Positions 22,475-30,823 of a stretch of 37,981 bases of DNA are shown here, in pieces. The number at the start of each line of letters is the position of its first letter. The first letter of the stretch is position 1. The notes under the pieces were generated by a model that made no database searches, was not told the origin of the DNA, and saw only the letters and a list, made by a program, of their open reading frames with translations. The stretch comes from an uncultured Erysipelotrichaceae bacterium (GTDB taxonomy: Bacteria > Bacillota_I > Bacilli_A > RF39 > UBA660), in assembly GCA_902793315.1 (NCBI GenBank), contig CADBCT010000007.1, positions 1 through 37,981 of the forward strand, in the 5' to 3' direction. Both the position numbers and the translations under genes were made by a program.

Positions 22475-23401
22475 ATGAAAGTTATATTTATGGGAACACC
22501 AGATTTTGCTGTTCCAGTACTTGAAGGTTTAATCGAAAACTATGAAGTTATTTTAGTAGTTAGTCAACCAGATAAAAGAGTAGGTAGAAAGCAAGAATTA
22601 AAAAATACTCCTATTAAGGAAGTAGCTCTTAAGCATAATATTCCTGTATTTCAACCAATTAAAATTAGAGAAGATTATGATGAGATAATAAAGTTAAATC
22701 CAGATATAATAGTAACATGTGCTTATGGTCAAATAATTCCAAAAGTAATTTTAGATTGTCCTAAACTTGGATGTATTAATGTACATGCATCTTTACTTCC
22801 TAAATTAAGGGGAGGAGCTCCTATACATAAAGCCATTATTGATGGTTATAAGACTACTGGTATTACTATTATGTATATGGATGTTAAGATGGATGATGGA
22901 GATATTATTAGTCAAAAAGAAATAGAAATACTAGATAGTGATAATTTAGAATCTTTACATGATAAATTAAGTGTTTTAGGTAAAGAATTATTACTTGAAA
23001 CATTACCTAGTATTATAAATGGTACTAATGAAAGAATTAAGCAAGATGAAGCTGAAGTGACTTTTGCTTATAATATAAAAAGAGAAGAAGAACATATTGA
23101 TTTTAATAAAAGTACTAGAGAAGTATTTAATTTAATTAGGGGTTTATCTCCAGTGCCAGGAGCTAATGCTATTTTATTTGGTGGAGAAATGAAAATATAT
23201 GATTCTATTATTAGTGATAAAGAATATAAAGGTATTAATGGTGAAATAGTAGATATTACTAAACAAGGTATCGTTGTAAAAACTAATGATGGATCTATTA
23301 TCATAACTAAAATAAAGCCATTTGGTAAAAAGATGATGGATAGTAATAGTTATGTTAATGGTATAGGTAAGGATAAATTATTAGGTAAGGTGTTTGAATG
23401 A
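22475..23401 (+). CDS. fmt: Methionyl-tRNA formyltransferase
   Basis: A 308-residue enzyme that formylates Met-tRNAi for translation initiation using 10-formyltetrahydrofolate. The active-site residues of the family are visible as N102 and H104 in INVHASLLPKLRGGAP and D140 in VKMDDGD. The C-terminal OB-like domain covers about residues 205-300. Length is normal. Its start abuts the preceding stop and its end overlaps the next gene in ATGA. Peptide deformylase (def), normally adjacent, is not in this window. Confidence 0.97.
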   Translation: MKVIFMGTPDFAVPVLEGLIENYEVILVVSQPDKRVGRKQELKNTPIKEVALKHNIPVFQPIKIREDYDEIIKLNPDIIVTCAYGQIIPKVILDCPKLGCINVHASLLPKLRGGAPIHKAIIDGYKTTGITIMYMDVKMDDGDIISQKEIEILDSDNLESLHDKLSVLGKELLLETLPSIINGTNERIKQDEAEVTFAYNIKREEEHIDFNKSTREVFNLIRGLSPVPGANAILFGGEMKIYDSIISDKEYKGINGEIVDITKQGIVVKTNDGSIIITKIKPFGKKMMDSNSYVNGIGKDKLLGKVFE

Positions 23402-24084
23402 AACAAGTTATAGGATTAATTAGAGAAATGTATAAAACTCCTCGAGGAAAAGGAATTCTTTTCTTTGGCTTTTATTTTCTTATCTTTTTAATTCTAATAA
23501 TTATTTTTAAATTTAGTGGTGATGGACAATATCATGAAAAAGATTATGAACTAGGAAATTCTTATTCTTTTAATACTAGTTATGTAGAAAATAATAATTA
23601 TCACTTTGAGTATATAATTACTAAAGATAATACTAAATATGTCTATGTTGGAGATAGATATGATGACAAAGAATTATTCACTTTTAACAATAAAGAGTAT
23701 TATTTTGATGGTAATAAGTATTATGTAGATGATAAAGAAGTAGTTAATCCGTATTTGTATTCTAAATTCATTGATTTCAATAATACTAAAAGTTTATTAG
23801 AAATGGCTACCTATGATTCTAAAACTAGTTATGAAAGTGGTGTTACTAAATATAATTTCTTATTATCTAGTAATACTATTAATAGTATTTTTGATAATAA
23901 AGAAACAGATATTGATGAAGAGCCTAATAGTATAACTATTAGTACTAGTAATAATAGTGTTATGGATGAAATAACTTATCATTTAGATAGTTATTGTGAC
24001 TATGAAAAAGACTGTAATAATAAATTGGAAATAAGTCTTAATTATAGTAAGTTTGGTGAAATAAAAGAGATAGTTAATAATTAA
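23398..24084 (+). CDS. Single-pass membrane protein with extracellular domain
   Basis: A 228-residue protein: a short cytoplasmic basic N-terminus, one transmembrane segment (about residues 20-40, ILFFGFYFLIFLILIIIF), and a roughly 185-residue Asn-, Tyr- and Asp-rich domain, probably outside. Two cysteines close to the end (YCDYEKDCNN) could form a disulphide. It is coupled to fmt by ATGA and ends in a strong terminator. No family is recognised. A similar layout (TM plus Cys-containing outer domain) is seen in the protein at 29202. Confidence 0.7.
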   Translation: MKQVIGLIREMYKTPRGKGILFFGFYFLIFLILIIIFKFSGDGQYHEKDYELGNSYSFNTSYVENNNYHFEYIITKDNTKYVYVGDRYDDKELFTFNNKEYYFDGNKYYVDDKEVVNPYLYSKFIDFNNTKSLLEMATYDSKTSYESGVTKYNFLLSSNTINSIFDNKETDIDEEPNSITISTSNNSVMDEITYHLDSYCDYEKDCNNKLEISLNYSKFGEIKEIVNN

Positions 24085-24095
24085 CTATCTTTTTC
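24068..24095 (+). terminator. Terminator of the priA-fmt operon
   Basis: AGATAGTTAAT (24068-24078) pairs with ATTAACTATCT (24080-24090), followed by TTTTC. It overlaps the last codons of the preceding gene. Confidence 0.8.
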
Positions 24096-24102
24096 TTTAT
24101 TA

Positions 24103-24111
24103 TGATATAAT
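24103..24111 (+). promoter_or_regulatory. Extended -10 promoter of the rlmN-prpC-prkC-rsgA-rpe operon
   Basis: TGATATAAT lies a few bases after the terminator tail and about 22 bases before the rlmN ATG. Confidence 0.65.
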
Positions 24112-24133
24112 ATAATTACTTGGAAGTGGTAAG

Positions 24134-25156
24134 ATGACTAGTATTTATAATTTAACTAGAGAAGATTTAGAAAAGTACTTTTTAAGTATTAATTCTAAGA
24201 AATTTCATGCTGATCAATTATTTGATTGGTTATATGTAAAAAGAGTAAAATCTTTTGATGATGTTACTAATATTAAGAAAGAAGTACTTGAAGAAATAAA
24301 AAAGAATTATATTCTAAATAATATTAAAATAGTTAATGTAGAAAAAGATCAAGATGTTCATAAGTATTTGTTTGAACTTAATGATGGAGAACATATAGAA
24401 GCAGTTTTAATGTTCCATGACTATGGTACTAGTGTTTGTATCTCATCTCAAGTTGGTTGTAATATGGGTTGTAAGTTCTGTGAATCTGGACGAAGAAAGA
24501 AAGTTAGAAATCTTGAAGTATCAGAAATGGTCTTACAAATATTATTAATTGAAGAAGAATTAGGTAGTAGAATTAGTCATGTAGTAGTTATGGGTATTGG
24601 AGAACCATTCGATAATTATGATAATTTAATTAAATTCTTTAGAATTATTAATGATCCTAAAGGAATAAGTATAGGGGCTAGACATATTACTGTTAGTACT
24701 TGTGGTATAGTTCCTAAGATATTAGAATTTAGTGATTTAGATATGCAGATTAATTTAGCTATTAGTTTGCATGCTCCTAATGATGAATTAAGAAATAAGA
24801 TTATGCCTATTAATAAAGCTTATCCTTTGAAAGAATTAATGGATGCTTTAAAGATATATTTAAAAAAGACTAATAGAAGACTTACTTTTGAATATATTTT
24901 ATTGAAAGATGTTAATGATAGTGAAGATTGTGCTTTAGAATTAGTTAAATTAGTTAAAGGTCTTAATTGTTATATTAATTTAATTCCTTATAATGAAACT
25001 AATAATATTGATTTTAAGAGAACAAATACTATTCAAATTATGAGATTTTATGATATACTTAAAAAGAATAGTATCGGAGTTACAATCAGAAAAGAATTTG
25101 GTGGCAAAATAAGTGCTGCTTGTGGGCAACTTAGAAGTAAAAAGGAGGAACTATGA
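24134..25156 (+). CDS. rlmN: Dual-specificity RNA methyltransferase RlmN
   Basis: A 340-residue radical-SAM enzyme that methylates C2 of A2503 in 23S rRNA and A37 in some tRNAs. The cluster motif is CNMGCKFC (C109, C113, C116). The second catalytic cysteine is in ISAACGQLR (C330), needed to release the methylated product. Length is normal. It starts the conserved Bacillus-type series rlmN, prpC, prkC, rsgA, rpe; rsmB, which precedes rlmN in Bacillus, is absent. The stop overlaps prpC in ATGA. Confidence 0.97.
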   Translation: MTSIYNLTREDLEKYFLSINSKKFHADQLFDWLYVKRVKSFDDVTNIKKEVLEEIKKNYILNNIKIVNVEKDQDVHKYLFELNDGEHIEAVLMFHDYGTSVCISSQVGCNMGCKFCESGRRKKVRNLEVSEMVLQILLIEEELGSRISHVVVMGIGEPFDNYDNLIKFFRIINDPKGISIGARHITVSTCGIVPKILEFSDLDMQINLAISLHAPNDELRNKIMPINKAYPLKELMDALKIYLKKTNRRLTFEYILLKDVNDSEDCALELVKLVKGLNCYINLIPYNETNNIDFKRTNTIQIMRFYDILKKNSIGVTIRKEFGGKISAACGQLRSKKEEL

Positions 25157-25899
25157 AATCATTTTATTTAACTGATGCGGGTATGGTTAGGGACCATAAC
25201 GAAGATAGTGTAATAATAGTTAAGAATGATGAGGGTAGTGTATTAATGGCAATTGCAGATGGAATGGGTGGTCATTCTGCGGGAGAAGTTGCTTCTTCTA
25301 TTGCAATTAGTTATTTGGGAAAACATTTTAAAGAATCTTTTCGTAATATGAGTAAGGTTGATGCAGTTAACTGGATAAGGGATTCTGTTGATGAAATTAA
25401 TACTTTAATTTTTCAATATGAAAAAAATCATCCTGAAAGTAAAGGAATGGGTACTACTTTAGTTTCAGCAATTTTAACTAAAGATTTTTTGCTGTTTGGT
25501 AATGTAGGAGATTCAAGTGGTTTTGTGATGAAAGATAATAATCTTCACAAAGTTACTTATGATCATACTTTAGTTAATTTATTGGTTAGTGCTGGTGAAT
25601 TAACTAAAGAAGAAGCTAGTGTTCATCCGAAAAAGAATGTGTTGATGAAAGCATTAGGAACAACAGCTGAGGTTGATATTGATATTTTTGATTGTGATAT
25701 GGAGATTACTGAAATACTATTATCCAGTGATGGACTTACTGGAATGTTAGATCGTGAACATATCGAGAAAGTTCTATTAGGAGAAGGTACAGTTGAAGAA
25801 AAAGTAAATAGATTAATTAGTAAGGCTAATAATAGGGGTGGAACAGATAATATTTCGGTTGCTTATTTGGTTCGTACAGAAGAAGGTGAAGACAAGTGA
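25153..25899 (+). CDS. prpC: PP2C-type Ser/Thr phosphatase PrpC
   Basis: A 248-residue manganese-dependent phosphatase that opposes PrkC. PP2C motifs in order are RDHNEDS (13-19), ADGMGGHSAGEVAS (35-48), GMGTTL, GNVGDSS, SSDGLTGML and GGTDNISV near the end. The metal-binding Asp residues are all present. It is coupled on both sides by overlaps (ATGA with rlmN and GTGA with prkC), as expected for a balanced kinase-phosphatase pair. Confidence 0.96.
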   Translation: MKSFYLTDAGMVRDHNEDSVIIVKNDEGSVLMAIADGMGGHSAGEVASSIAISYLGKHFKESFRNMSKVDAVNWIRDSVDEINTLIFQYEKNHPESKGMGTTLVSAILTKDFLLFGNVGDSSGFVMKDNNLHKVTYDHTLVNLLVSAGELTKEEASVHPKKNVLMKALGTTAEVDIDIFDCDMEITEILLSSDGLTGMLDREHIEKVLLGEGTVEEKVNRLISKANNRGGTDNISVAYLVRTEEGEDK

Positions 25900-27695
25900 T
25901 AACAAAGGGGCAAAAAATTAATGATCGTTATGAAGTGATTAGATCAATTGGCGAAGGTGGTATGGCTAACGTTTATTTAGGGTATGATACAATCCTAGAT
26001 AGAAATGTCGCAATTAAAGTACTTCGTGGAGATTTATCTAATGATGAAAAATTTGTTAGAAGATTTCAAAGAGAAGCTTTGTCTGCTTCATCACTAGCAC
26101 ATCCAAATATAGTAGAAATGTATGATGTTGGAGAAGATGATGGCCTTTACTATATTGTTATGGAGTATATTGAAGGAAAAACTCTAAAACAATTATTAAA
26201 GAAGAGAGGAACACTTACTTTAAGCGAAGCTATAGATATAATGAGTCAATTAACTGATGGAATGGCTCATGCCCATGATTCATATATTATCCATAGAGAT
26301 TTAAAACCTCAGAATATTATGATTAAAGATGATGGACAAATCAAAATTACTGATTTTGGTATAGCAATGGCTCTTAATTCTACGCAATTAACCCAAACTA
26401 ATTCAGTAATGGGAAGTGTACATTATTTACCACCAGAACAAGCTAGTGGAAAAGGATGTACAATTAAAAGTGATATTTATTCAATGGGAATTATCTTCTA
26501 TGAATTACTTAGTGGATCATTACCATTTAAAGGAGATAATGCAGTAGAAATAGCTCTTAAACATATGAGAGAGCCTCTTCCTAGTCTTAGAGAAGAGAAT
26601 AGTGCAATACCTCAAAGTATTGAAAATATTGTAAAGAAAGCTACTGCTAAAAATCCTAAAAATAGATATGATAGTGCTCGTAGTATGCATGAAGATTTAT
26701 TAACTGCACTAGATGATAGTCGTATGGATGAACCAGTTTATCAATATAAGTATCCTGAAAATGAAATTGATAGTAAAAGAATTAAGAAATTAGAGGAAAC
26801 AGCTAAATTAGAAACAACTGATGATATTGGTGATTTTACTGAGAAGACTATTGAACAACCAGATGCAACTGACATTGATGATATTCAAGATAAAAATAGT
26901 AAGAAATTAATTATTATTTTAGCAAGTATTTTTGGTGCTAGTGCTTTATTATTAATAATTTTATTCTTTATTGTACCAGCATTTTCTAATAAGAAAGCTG
27001 TTACAGTTCCTGCCTGTGAAAAGTTAAAAGTTAGTGAATGTGAAAAGAGATTAAAAAGATCTGGTTTTGAAGTAAAAGATGTAAAAACTGTATTTTCTTC
27101 TAAGATTAAGAAAAATAGAGTTGTAAAAACAAGTCCTGCTAAAGGTAGAAGTGTTAAAAAAGGTTCTAAAGTAACGATTTATAAATCTAAGGGAGAAGAA
27201 ACTATTGCTTTAGAAGATTATAAAGGTAAAAATTCTATTGAAATAAAGACTAGATTAGAAGAAAAATATGGATTAGTAGTAAATATTGAAAAGAAAGAGC
27301 CTGAAGATCAAACTAAAGAGTATAAGGATGAAGATGAAATTATTGGACAATCAAAACCTAAAGGAACAAAAGTTAAAAAAGGTGATGATTTGATTCTATA
27401 TACTCCTAATATAGTTGATAAGTTCCCAGATATGGCTGGTGAAGGATGGAGTGTTGATGATGCTGCTACTTTCTGCGATAAGTATGAATTGGTATTAGAG
27501 AAAGTTGAGCAAGAAACAGAAGCATATTCGCCAGGAACAATTATTAGTCAATCAAGGACTGCAGGAACAACAATTATTAAAGGAACAACATTACGAGTTA
27601 CAGTTGCTGTTAAACCAAAACCAAAGCCAACTACAATTCCGACTCCTGAACCACAGGAGACAGAAGAGAAAGAGGAAGAACCAGCAACTCCATAG
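25896..27695 (+). CDS. prkC: PASTA-domain Ser/Thr protein kinase PrkC
   Basis: A 599-residue membrane kinase that senses muropeptides or lipid II and controls wall growth, dormancy exit and stress responses. The kinase domain (about 10-270) has GEGGMANV, catalytic Lys41, HRDLKPQN (133-140) and DFG (153-155). One transmembrane segment is at about 338-362. Three extracellular PASTA repeats follow (about 368-435, 438-510, 511-580), and a Pro/Glu-rich tail ends the protein. The first PASTA repeat has two cysteines (VPACEKLKVSEC), which is unusual and could form a disulphide. The start is GTG overlapping the prpC stop. Since cotE is present, a role in spore germination as in Bacillus is possible. 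Confidence 0.96.
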   Translation: MITKGQKINDRYEVIRSIGEGGMANVYLGYDTILDRNVAIKVLRGDLSNDEKFVRRFQREALSASSLAHPNIVEMYDVGEDDGLYYIVMEYIEGKTLKQLLKKRGTLTLSEAIDIMSQLTDGMAHAHDSYIIHRDLKPQNIMIKDDGQIKITDFGIAMALNSTQLTQTNSVMGSVHYLPPEQASGKGCTIKSDIYSMGIIFYELLSGSLPFKGDNAVEIALKHMREPLPSLREENSAIPQSIENIVKKATAKNPKNRYDSARSMHEDLLTALDDSRMDEPVYQYKYPENEIDSKRIKKLEETAKLETTDDIGDFTEKTIEQPDATDIDDIQDKNSKKLIIILASIFGASALLLIILFFIVPAFSNKKAVTVPACEKLKVSECEKRLKRSGFEVKDVKTVFSSKIKKNRVVKTSPAKGRSVKKGSKVTIYKSKGEETIALEDYKGKNSIEIKTRLEEKYGLVVNIEKKEPEDQTKEYKDEDEIIGQSKPKGTKVKKGDDLILYTPNIVDKFPDMAGEGWSVDDAATFCDKYELVLEKVEQETEAYSPGTIISQSRTAGTTIIKGTTLRVTVAVKPKPKPTTIPTPEPQETEEKEEEPATP

Positions 27696-27705
27696 GGGGG
27701 AAATT

Positions 27706-28545
27706 ATGAAAGGACAAATTATTAAAATAAGTAGTGATTTATATTTTGTAAGTTATGAAAATGAGATTTATCCTTGTAAATGTCGTGGTATATTTAGAAA
27801 AGAACATATTACTCCTGTAGTAGGGGATTATGTTCTTTTCAGTAAAGAAAAAAAATTAATTGAAAAGATACTTGATAGAAAAAATGTCTTTCAAAGACCT
27901 AAAGTTAGTAATATTGATCAAGCCTTTTTAATTACTAGTTTAAAGAGCCCAGACTTTTCATTAAATTTATTGGATAAATTTATTGTACTTATGGAAATAA
28001 ATCATGTTAAACCAATTATCTGTATTACTAAGAGAGATTTAGTAAATGATAATGAGTTTGAAAAATATGATGAAATATTAAATTATTATAAGGAAATTGG
28101 GTATGAAGTAGTATTTAATACAGAATTAAACAAATTAAAAGAAATGCTAAGTAATAAAACAAGTGTATTTACGGGACAAACAGGTGCGGGTAAAAGTACT
28201 TTATTAAATAAATTAAATCCAGATTGGGATTTAGAAACTGGAGAAATATCTCATGCATTAGGTAGAGGTAAACATACTACTAGAGTAGTTGAATTGTTTG
28301 AATTTATGGGAGGAAAAGTAATGGATACTCCAGGCTTTTCTTCACTAGAATTTAATAATTATAGTAAAGAAGATATTAAAAATGCCTTTGTAGAATTTAA
28401 ACTTCATCCATGCCCTTTTAAGGATTGTACTCATACCAATGAAAAAGAATGTGTCGTAAAAAAAGAAGTTTTAGCGAATAATATATTGGAAAGTAGATAT
28501 CATAATTATTTGAATTTTATAGGAGTTGATAAAAATGAAAGTTAG
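27706..28545 (+). CDS. rsgA: Ribosome small subunit-dependent GTPase RsgA
   Basis: A 279-residue circularly permuted GTPase acting in late maturation of the 30S subunit. An OB fold (1-60) is followed by G4 TKRD (108-111), G1 GQTGAGKS (157-164) and G3 DTPG (207-210), in the permuted order typical of the family. The zinc site is C236, C241, H243 and C249. The start chosen is the ATG at 27706 behind a GGGGGG-type ribosome binding site. The frame is open 67 codons further upstream, but that stretch lies over the prkC end. rpe overlaps its last 11 bases. Confidence 0.96.
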   Translation: MKGQIIKISSDLYFVSYENEIYPCKCRGIFRKEHITPVVGDYVLFSKEKKLIEKILDRKNVFQRPKVSNIDQAFLITSLKSPDFSLNLLDKFIVLMEINHVKPIICITKRDLVNDNEFEKYDEILNYYKEIGYEVVFNTELNKLKEMLSNKTSVFTGQTGAGKSTLLNKLNPDWDLETGEISHALGRGKHTTRVVELFEFMGGKVMDTPGFSSLEFNNYSKEDIKNAFVEFKLHPCPFKDCTHTNEKECVVKKEVLANNILESRYHNYLNFIGVDKNES

Positions 28546-29161
28546 TGCATCATTTTTAAGTAGTAAGAATATTCCCGAGGATTTGACTAAGTTAAATAAT
28601 ACTGATGTTGATTATATTCATGTTGATATTATGGATGGTAAATTTGTTCCTAATAAGACTATGCCTTTTAGAGAAATGCGTCATATTTATGAGTATACTT
28701 CCAAAAGACTAGATGTTCATTTAATGGTAGAAGATCCTTCTAAGTATATTCCTTTGTATGCTGAACTTAACACTGAATATATTACTATTCATGTTGAAAT
28801 CGATGAAGATATTTTAAAGGATTTAGAACTTATTAAGAGTTATTCTATTAAATGTGGTCTAGCAATTAGTCCAGATACTAAAGTTAATGAATTAATACCA
28901 TATTTACCATATTTAGATTATGTTCTAGTAATGAGCGTTTATCCTGGTAAAGGTGGACAAGAGTTTATTTTGGAAACAGAAGAAAAAATAAAAGAAGTCA
29001 AAGCACTCCTAAATTCATATAATATTAAGGCTGTAGTTAGCGTTGATGGGGGAATTAATGATATTACTAAAGATAAATGTAAAGAAGCAGATATTTTAGT
29101 TGCTGGTAGTTATATAATTAAAAGTGATAATTTTCAAGAAAAAATATCTAGTTTAAGATAA
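28535..29161 (+). CDS. rpe: Ribulose-phosphate 3-epimerase
   Basis: A 208-residue TIM-barrel enzyme converting ribulose 5-phosphate and xylulose 5-phosphate in the pentose phosphate pathway. Signatures in order are YIHVDIMDGKFVPN (with metal ligands H29 and D31), LDVHLMVEDP, VLVMSVYPGKGGQEF, and VSVDGGIN with the catalytic Asp. The ATG at 28535 has AGGAG 9 bases upstream; an in-frame TTG at 28526 is too close to that site. It ends the rlmN operon, as in Bacillus. Confidence 0.96.
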   Translation: MKVSASFLSSKNIPEDLTKLNNTDVDYIHVDIMDGKFVPNKTMPFREMRHIYEYTSKRLDVHLMVEDPSKYIPLYAELNTEYITIHVEIDEDILKDLELIKSYSIKCGLAISPDTKVNELIPYLPYLDYVLVMSVYPGKGGQEFILETEEKIKEVKALLNSYNIKAVVSVDGGINDITKDKCKEADILVAGSYIIKSDNFQEKISSLR

Positions 29162-29168
29162 ATAAGTG

Positions 29169-29177
29169 TGATATAAT
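29169..29177 (+). promoter_or_regulatory. Extended -10 promoter of the 29202 gene
   Basis: TGATATAAT lies 24 bases before the GTG start; AGGAG (29189-29193) is between them. Confidence 0.6.
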
Positions 29178-29201
29178 TACTCTAGAATAGGAGTTGATTG
29201 T

Positions 29202-30068
29202 GTGGATAATAATAGTGAATTAAATAATAATGTTACTCCAGAAAATGTAACTAATAATGAAAATGTAACTCAGGAGTTACCAATAGTAAATAATCCAACA
29301 GAAGCAAGCACTACTGGTACTGATTCTACTAATACTGAGCCTCTTACACCAAGTGTTTCAGTAGACGGACCTATCGAAATTGAAGAGAAAACAGTAGATC
29401 CTTCTTTCGTAGATAGAACTGCTAATCCAGGAGTTATTGGTAATATTGGACCTGTTAAGGAAGAAGATCCTAATAAAGTAGTTAATGAAGATTTAAAGAA
29501 AGTTGAAATAAATTATACACCTCCAAGTAAGGGTAAAATGGTTTCTTTAATATTATTCTTTATATTTTTAATAGCTTTTATTATATTCTTACCACAAATA
29601 ACTACAATGGTTAATGAATTAAAAGCAGGTGGACAAGAAGCTAAAGAAGTTAAGATAACAACAGGTAGATTAATTTGTACTTATAAAACTAATACTACTA
29701 ATTTAGATAAAGAGTATAAGTTAACTTTTGGATTTACCGATAATAAATTAGAAAAATTAGAATATAATTCTACTACTAAAGGTGATCCTACTTCAGATGA
29801 AGAAACTCTAGATAATTTAGCAGATAAATGTAAATTACTTAAACAATTTACTGCTAGTATTGAAGGTGTTAATGTAACTTGTGATTATTCTGAAGGAAAA
29901 CTATTTGAAAAGCAATCTTTTGTATATGCTGATTTAGATGAAGAAAAATTAACAGCTGCTTATACAGAAGCTGGTGGTACTAGTCCACAATATGTAAATG
30001 GTCAGGATATGGATTATATTGAAAAGAATATGAATGCATCTGGCTATTCATGTGAAAGACAATATTAG
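29202..30068 (+). CDS. Single-pass membrane protein with Asn/Thr-rich N-terminus
   Basis: A 288-residue protein. The first 100 residues are low-complexity and rich in Asn, Thr, Glu and Pro, presumably cytoplasmic. A transmembrane segment is at about 112-132 (MVSLILFFIFLIAFIIFLPQ). The outer domain (about 150-288) has paired strands with cysteines in LICTYKT, DKCKLL, VTCDYS and YSCERQY, so disulphides are likely. The start is GTG. It lies after rpe with its own promoter. Function is unknown; the design is like the smaller protein at 23398. Confidence 0.7.
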   Translation: MDNNSELNNNVTPENVTNNENVTQELPIVNNPTEASTTGTDSTNTEPLTPSVSVDGPIEIEEKTVDPSFVDRTANPGVIGNIGPVKEEDPNKVVNEDLKKVEINYTPPSKGKMVSLILFFIFLIAFIIFLPQITTMVNELKAGGQEAKEVKITTGRLICTYKTNTTNLDKEYKLTFGFTDNKLEKLEYNSTTKGDPTSDEETLDNLADKCKLLKQFTASIEGVNVTCDYSEGKLFEKQSFVYADLDEEKLTAAYTEAGGTSPQYVNGQDMDYIEKNMNASGYSCERQY

Positions 30069-30074
30069 GATTGT

Positions 30075-30116
30075 AAACTCCTCAAATAAATGATAAAATC
30101 ATTATACGAGGAGTTT
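30075..30116 (+). terminator. Inverted repeat serving as terminator and enclosing the next promoter
   Basis: AAACTCCTC (30075-30083) pairs with GAGGAGTTT (30108-30116). The 24-base loop contains TGATAAAAT (30091-30099), an extended -10, and the right arm contains the ribosome binding site GAGGAG of the gene at 30121. A transcript reading through from the left can fold and hide the ribosome binding site; a transcript starting at the internal promoter lacks the left arm and stays open. Confidence 0.6.
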
Positions 30117-30120
30117 TATT

Positions 30121-30765
30121 ATGAAACGATTTAATATTGTAATTAATGTATTTTTAGTAGCGGCAATTGTTGCCTCACTATGTTTGAATCCTAATCGTGA
30201 AAATATTGCAACAGAACAGCTGTCTAAGAGTATTACTAGTGATAAATTAAGACAAGTATCTTTTAAAAAGATAGAGGATAAAAAAGAGGAAGCAACAGAA
30301 GAGAAAAAAGTAGTAGAAGAAGAAAAACAAGAAGAAAAAGAAGGACCTATTACTGAGTCAGTAGCTAAAGTAGAAGAGAATGTAGTTAATAATGCAGTAG
30401 TTGCTTCTGTTGTTACTGATGTCTTAGAAAAACAAACTGGTACTATGTCAGCTTATGGACCTGATTGTGTAGGGTGTAGTGGTCATCTTGCAACTGGTTT
30501 TGATGCTCGACAAAGTATTACATATCAAGATAAAACATATGGAACTGTAAGAATAGTTGCTGGCGACAAAAAATATCCTTTTGGTACAATTGTAAGAATT
30601 AAAGGTGTTGGAAGTGACTTTAATGCTATTGTTTTAGATCGCGGAGGAAATATTGGTATTGGTAGACGATTTATGTTTGATTTATTATGTACTAGTGAAG
30701 CAGAAGCTTCTAGATATGGAACTCATTATAATCTAACATTTGAAATCTTAAGATATGGTTATTAG
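30121..30765 (+). CDS. Secreted 3D-domain protein (cell-wall lytic family)
   Basis: A 214-residue protein. A signal-anchor (residues 5-24) is followed by a Lys/Glu-rich linker (about 45-85) and a C-terminal 3D domain (about 105-214). This domain has the double-psi barrel pattern of MltA-type and Rpf/YabE-associated wall hydrolases: GTMSAYGPDC, AGDKKYPFGTIVRI, IVLDRGGNIG and FMFDLLC. The Asp residues that give the domain its name are present. Similar proteins act in peptidoglycan turnover, including in spores, so a role in wall remodelling is likely but not shown. GAGGAG is 9 bases before the ATG. Confidence 0.85.
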   Translation: MKRFNIVINVFLVAAIVASLCLNPNRENIATEQLSKSITSDKLRQVSFKKIEDKKEEATEEKKVVEEEKQEEKEGPITESVAKVEENVVNNAVVASVVTDVLEKQTGTMSAYGPDCVGCSGHLATGFDARQSITYQDKTYGTVRIVAGDKKYPFGTIVRIKGVGSDFNAIVLDRGGNIGIGRRFMFDLLCTSEAEASRYGTHYNLTFEILRYGY

Positions 30766-30790
30766 GAGTAGGACAAATCCTACTCTTTTA
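30765..30790 (+). terminator. Terminator after the 3D-domain gene
   Basis: GAGTAGGA (30766-30773) pairs with TCCTACTC (30778-30785) around CAAA, followed by TTTTA. The tex promoter begins at the next base. Confidence 0.8.
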
Positions 30791-30799
30791 TGATATAAT
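30791..30799 (+). promoter_or_regulatory. Extended -10 promoter of tex
   Basis: TGATATAAT directly follows the terminator tail; GGAGG (30813-30817) and ATG 30824 follow. Confidence 0.65.
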
Positions 30800-30823
30800 A
30801 ATACATGCAAGATGGAGGTTTTT

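Noticed and set aside
27505..27705. Extension of rsgA 67 codons upstream
   Set aside because: This stretch is the prkC end read in another frame (Gln/Lys/Leu-rich nonsense), and a strong ribosome binding site precedes the ATG at 27706.
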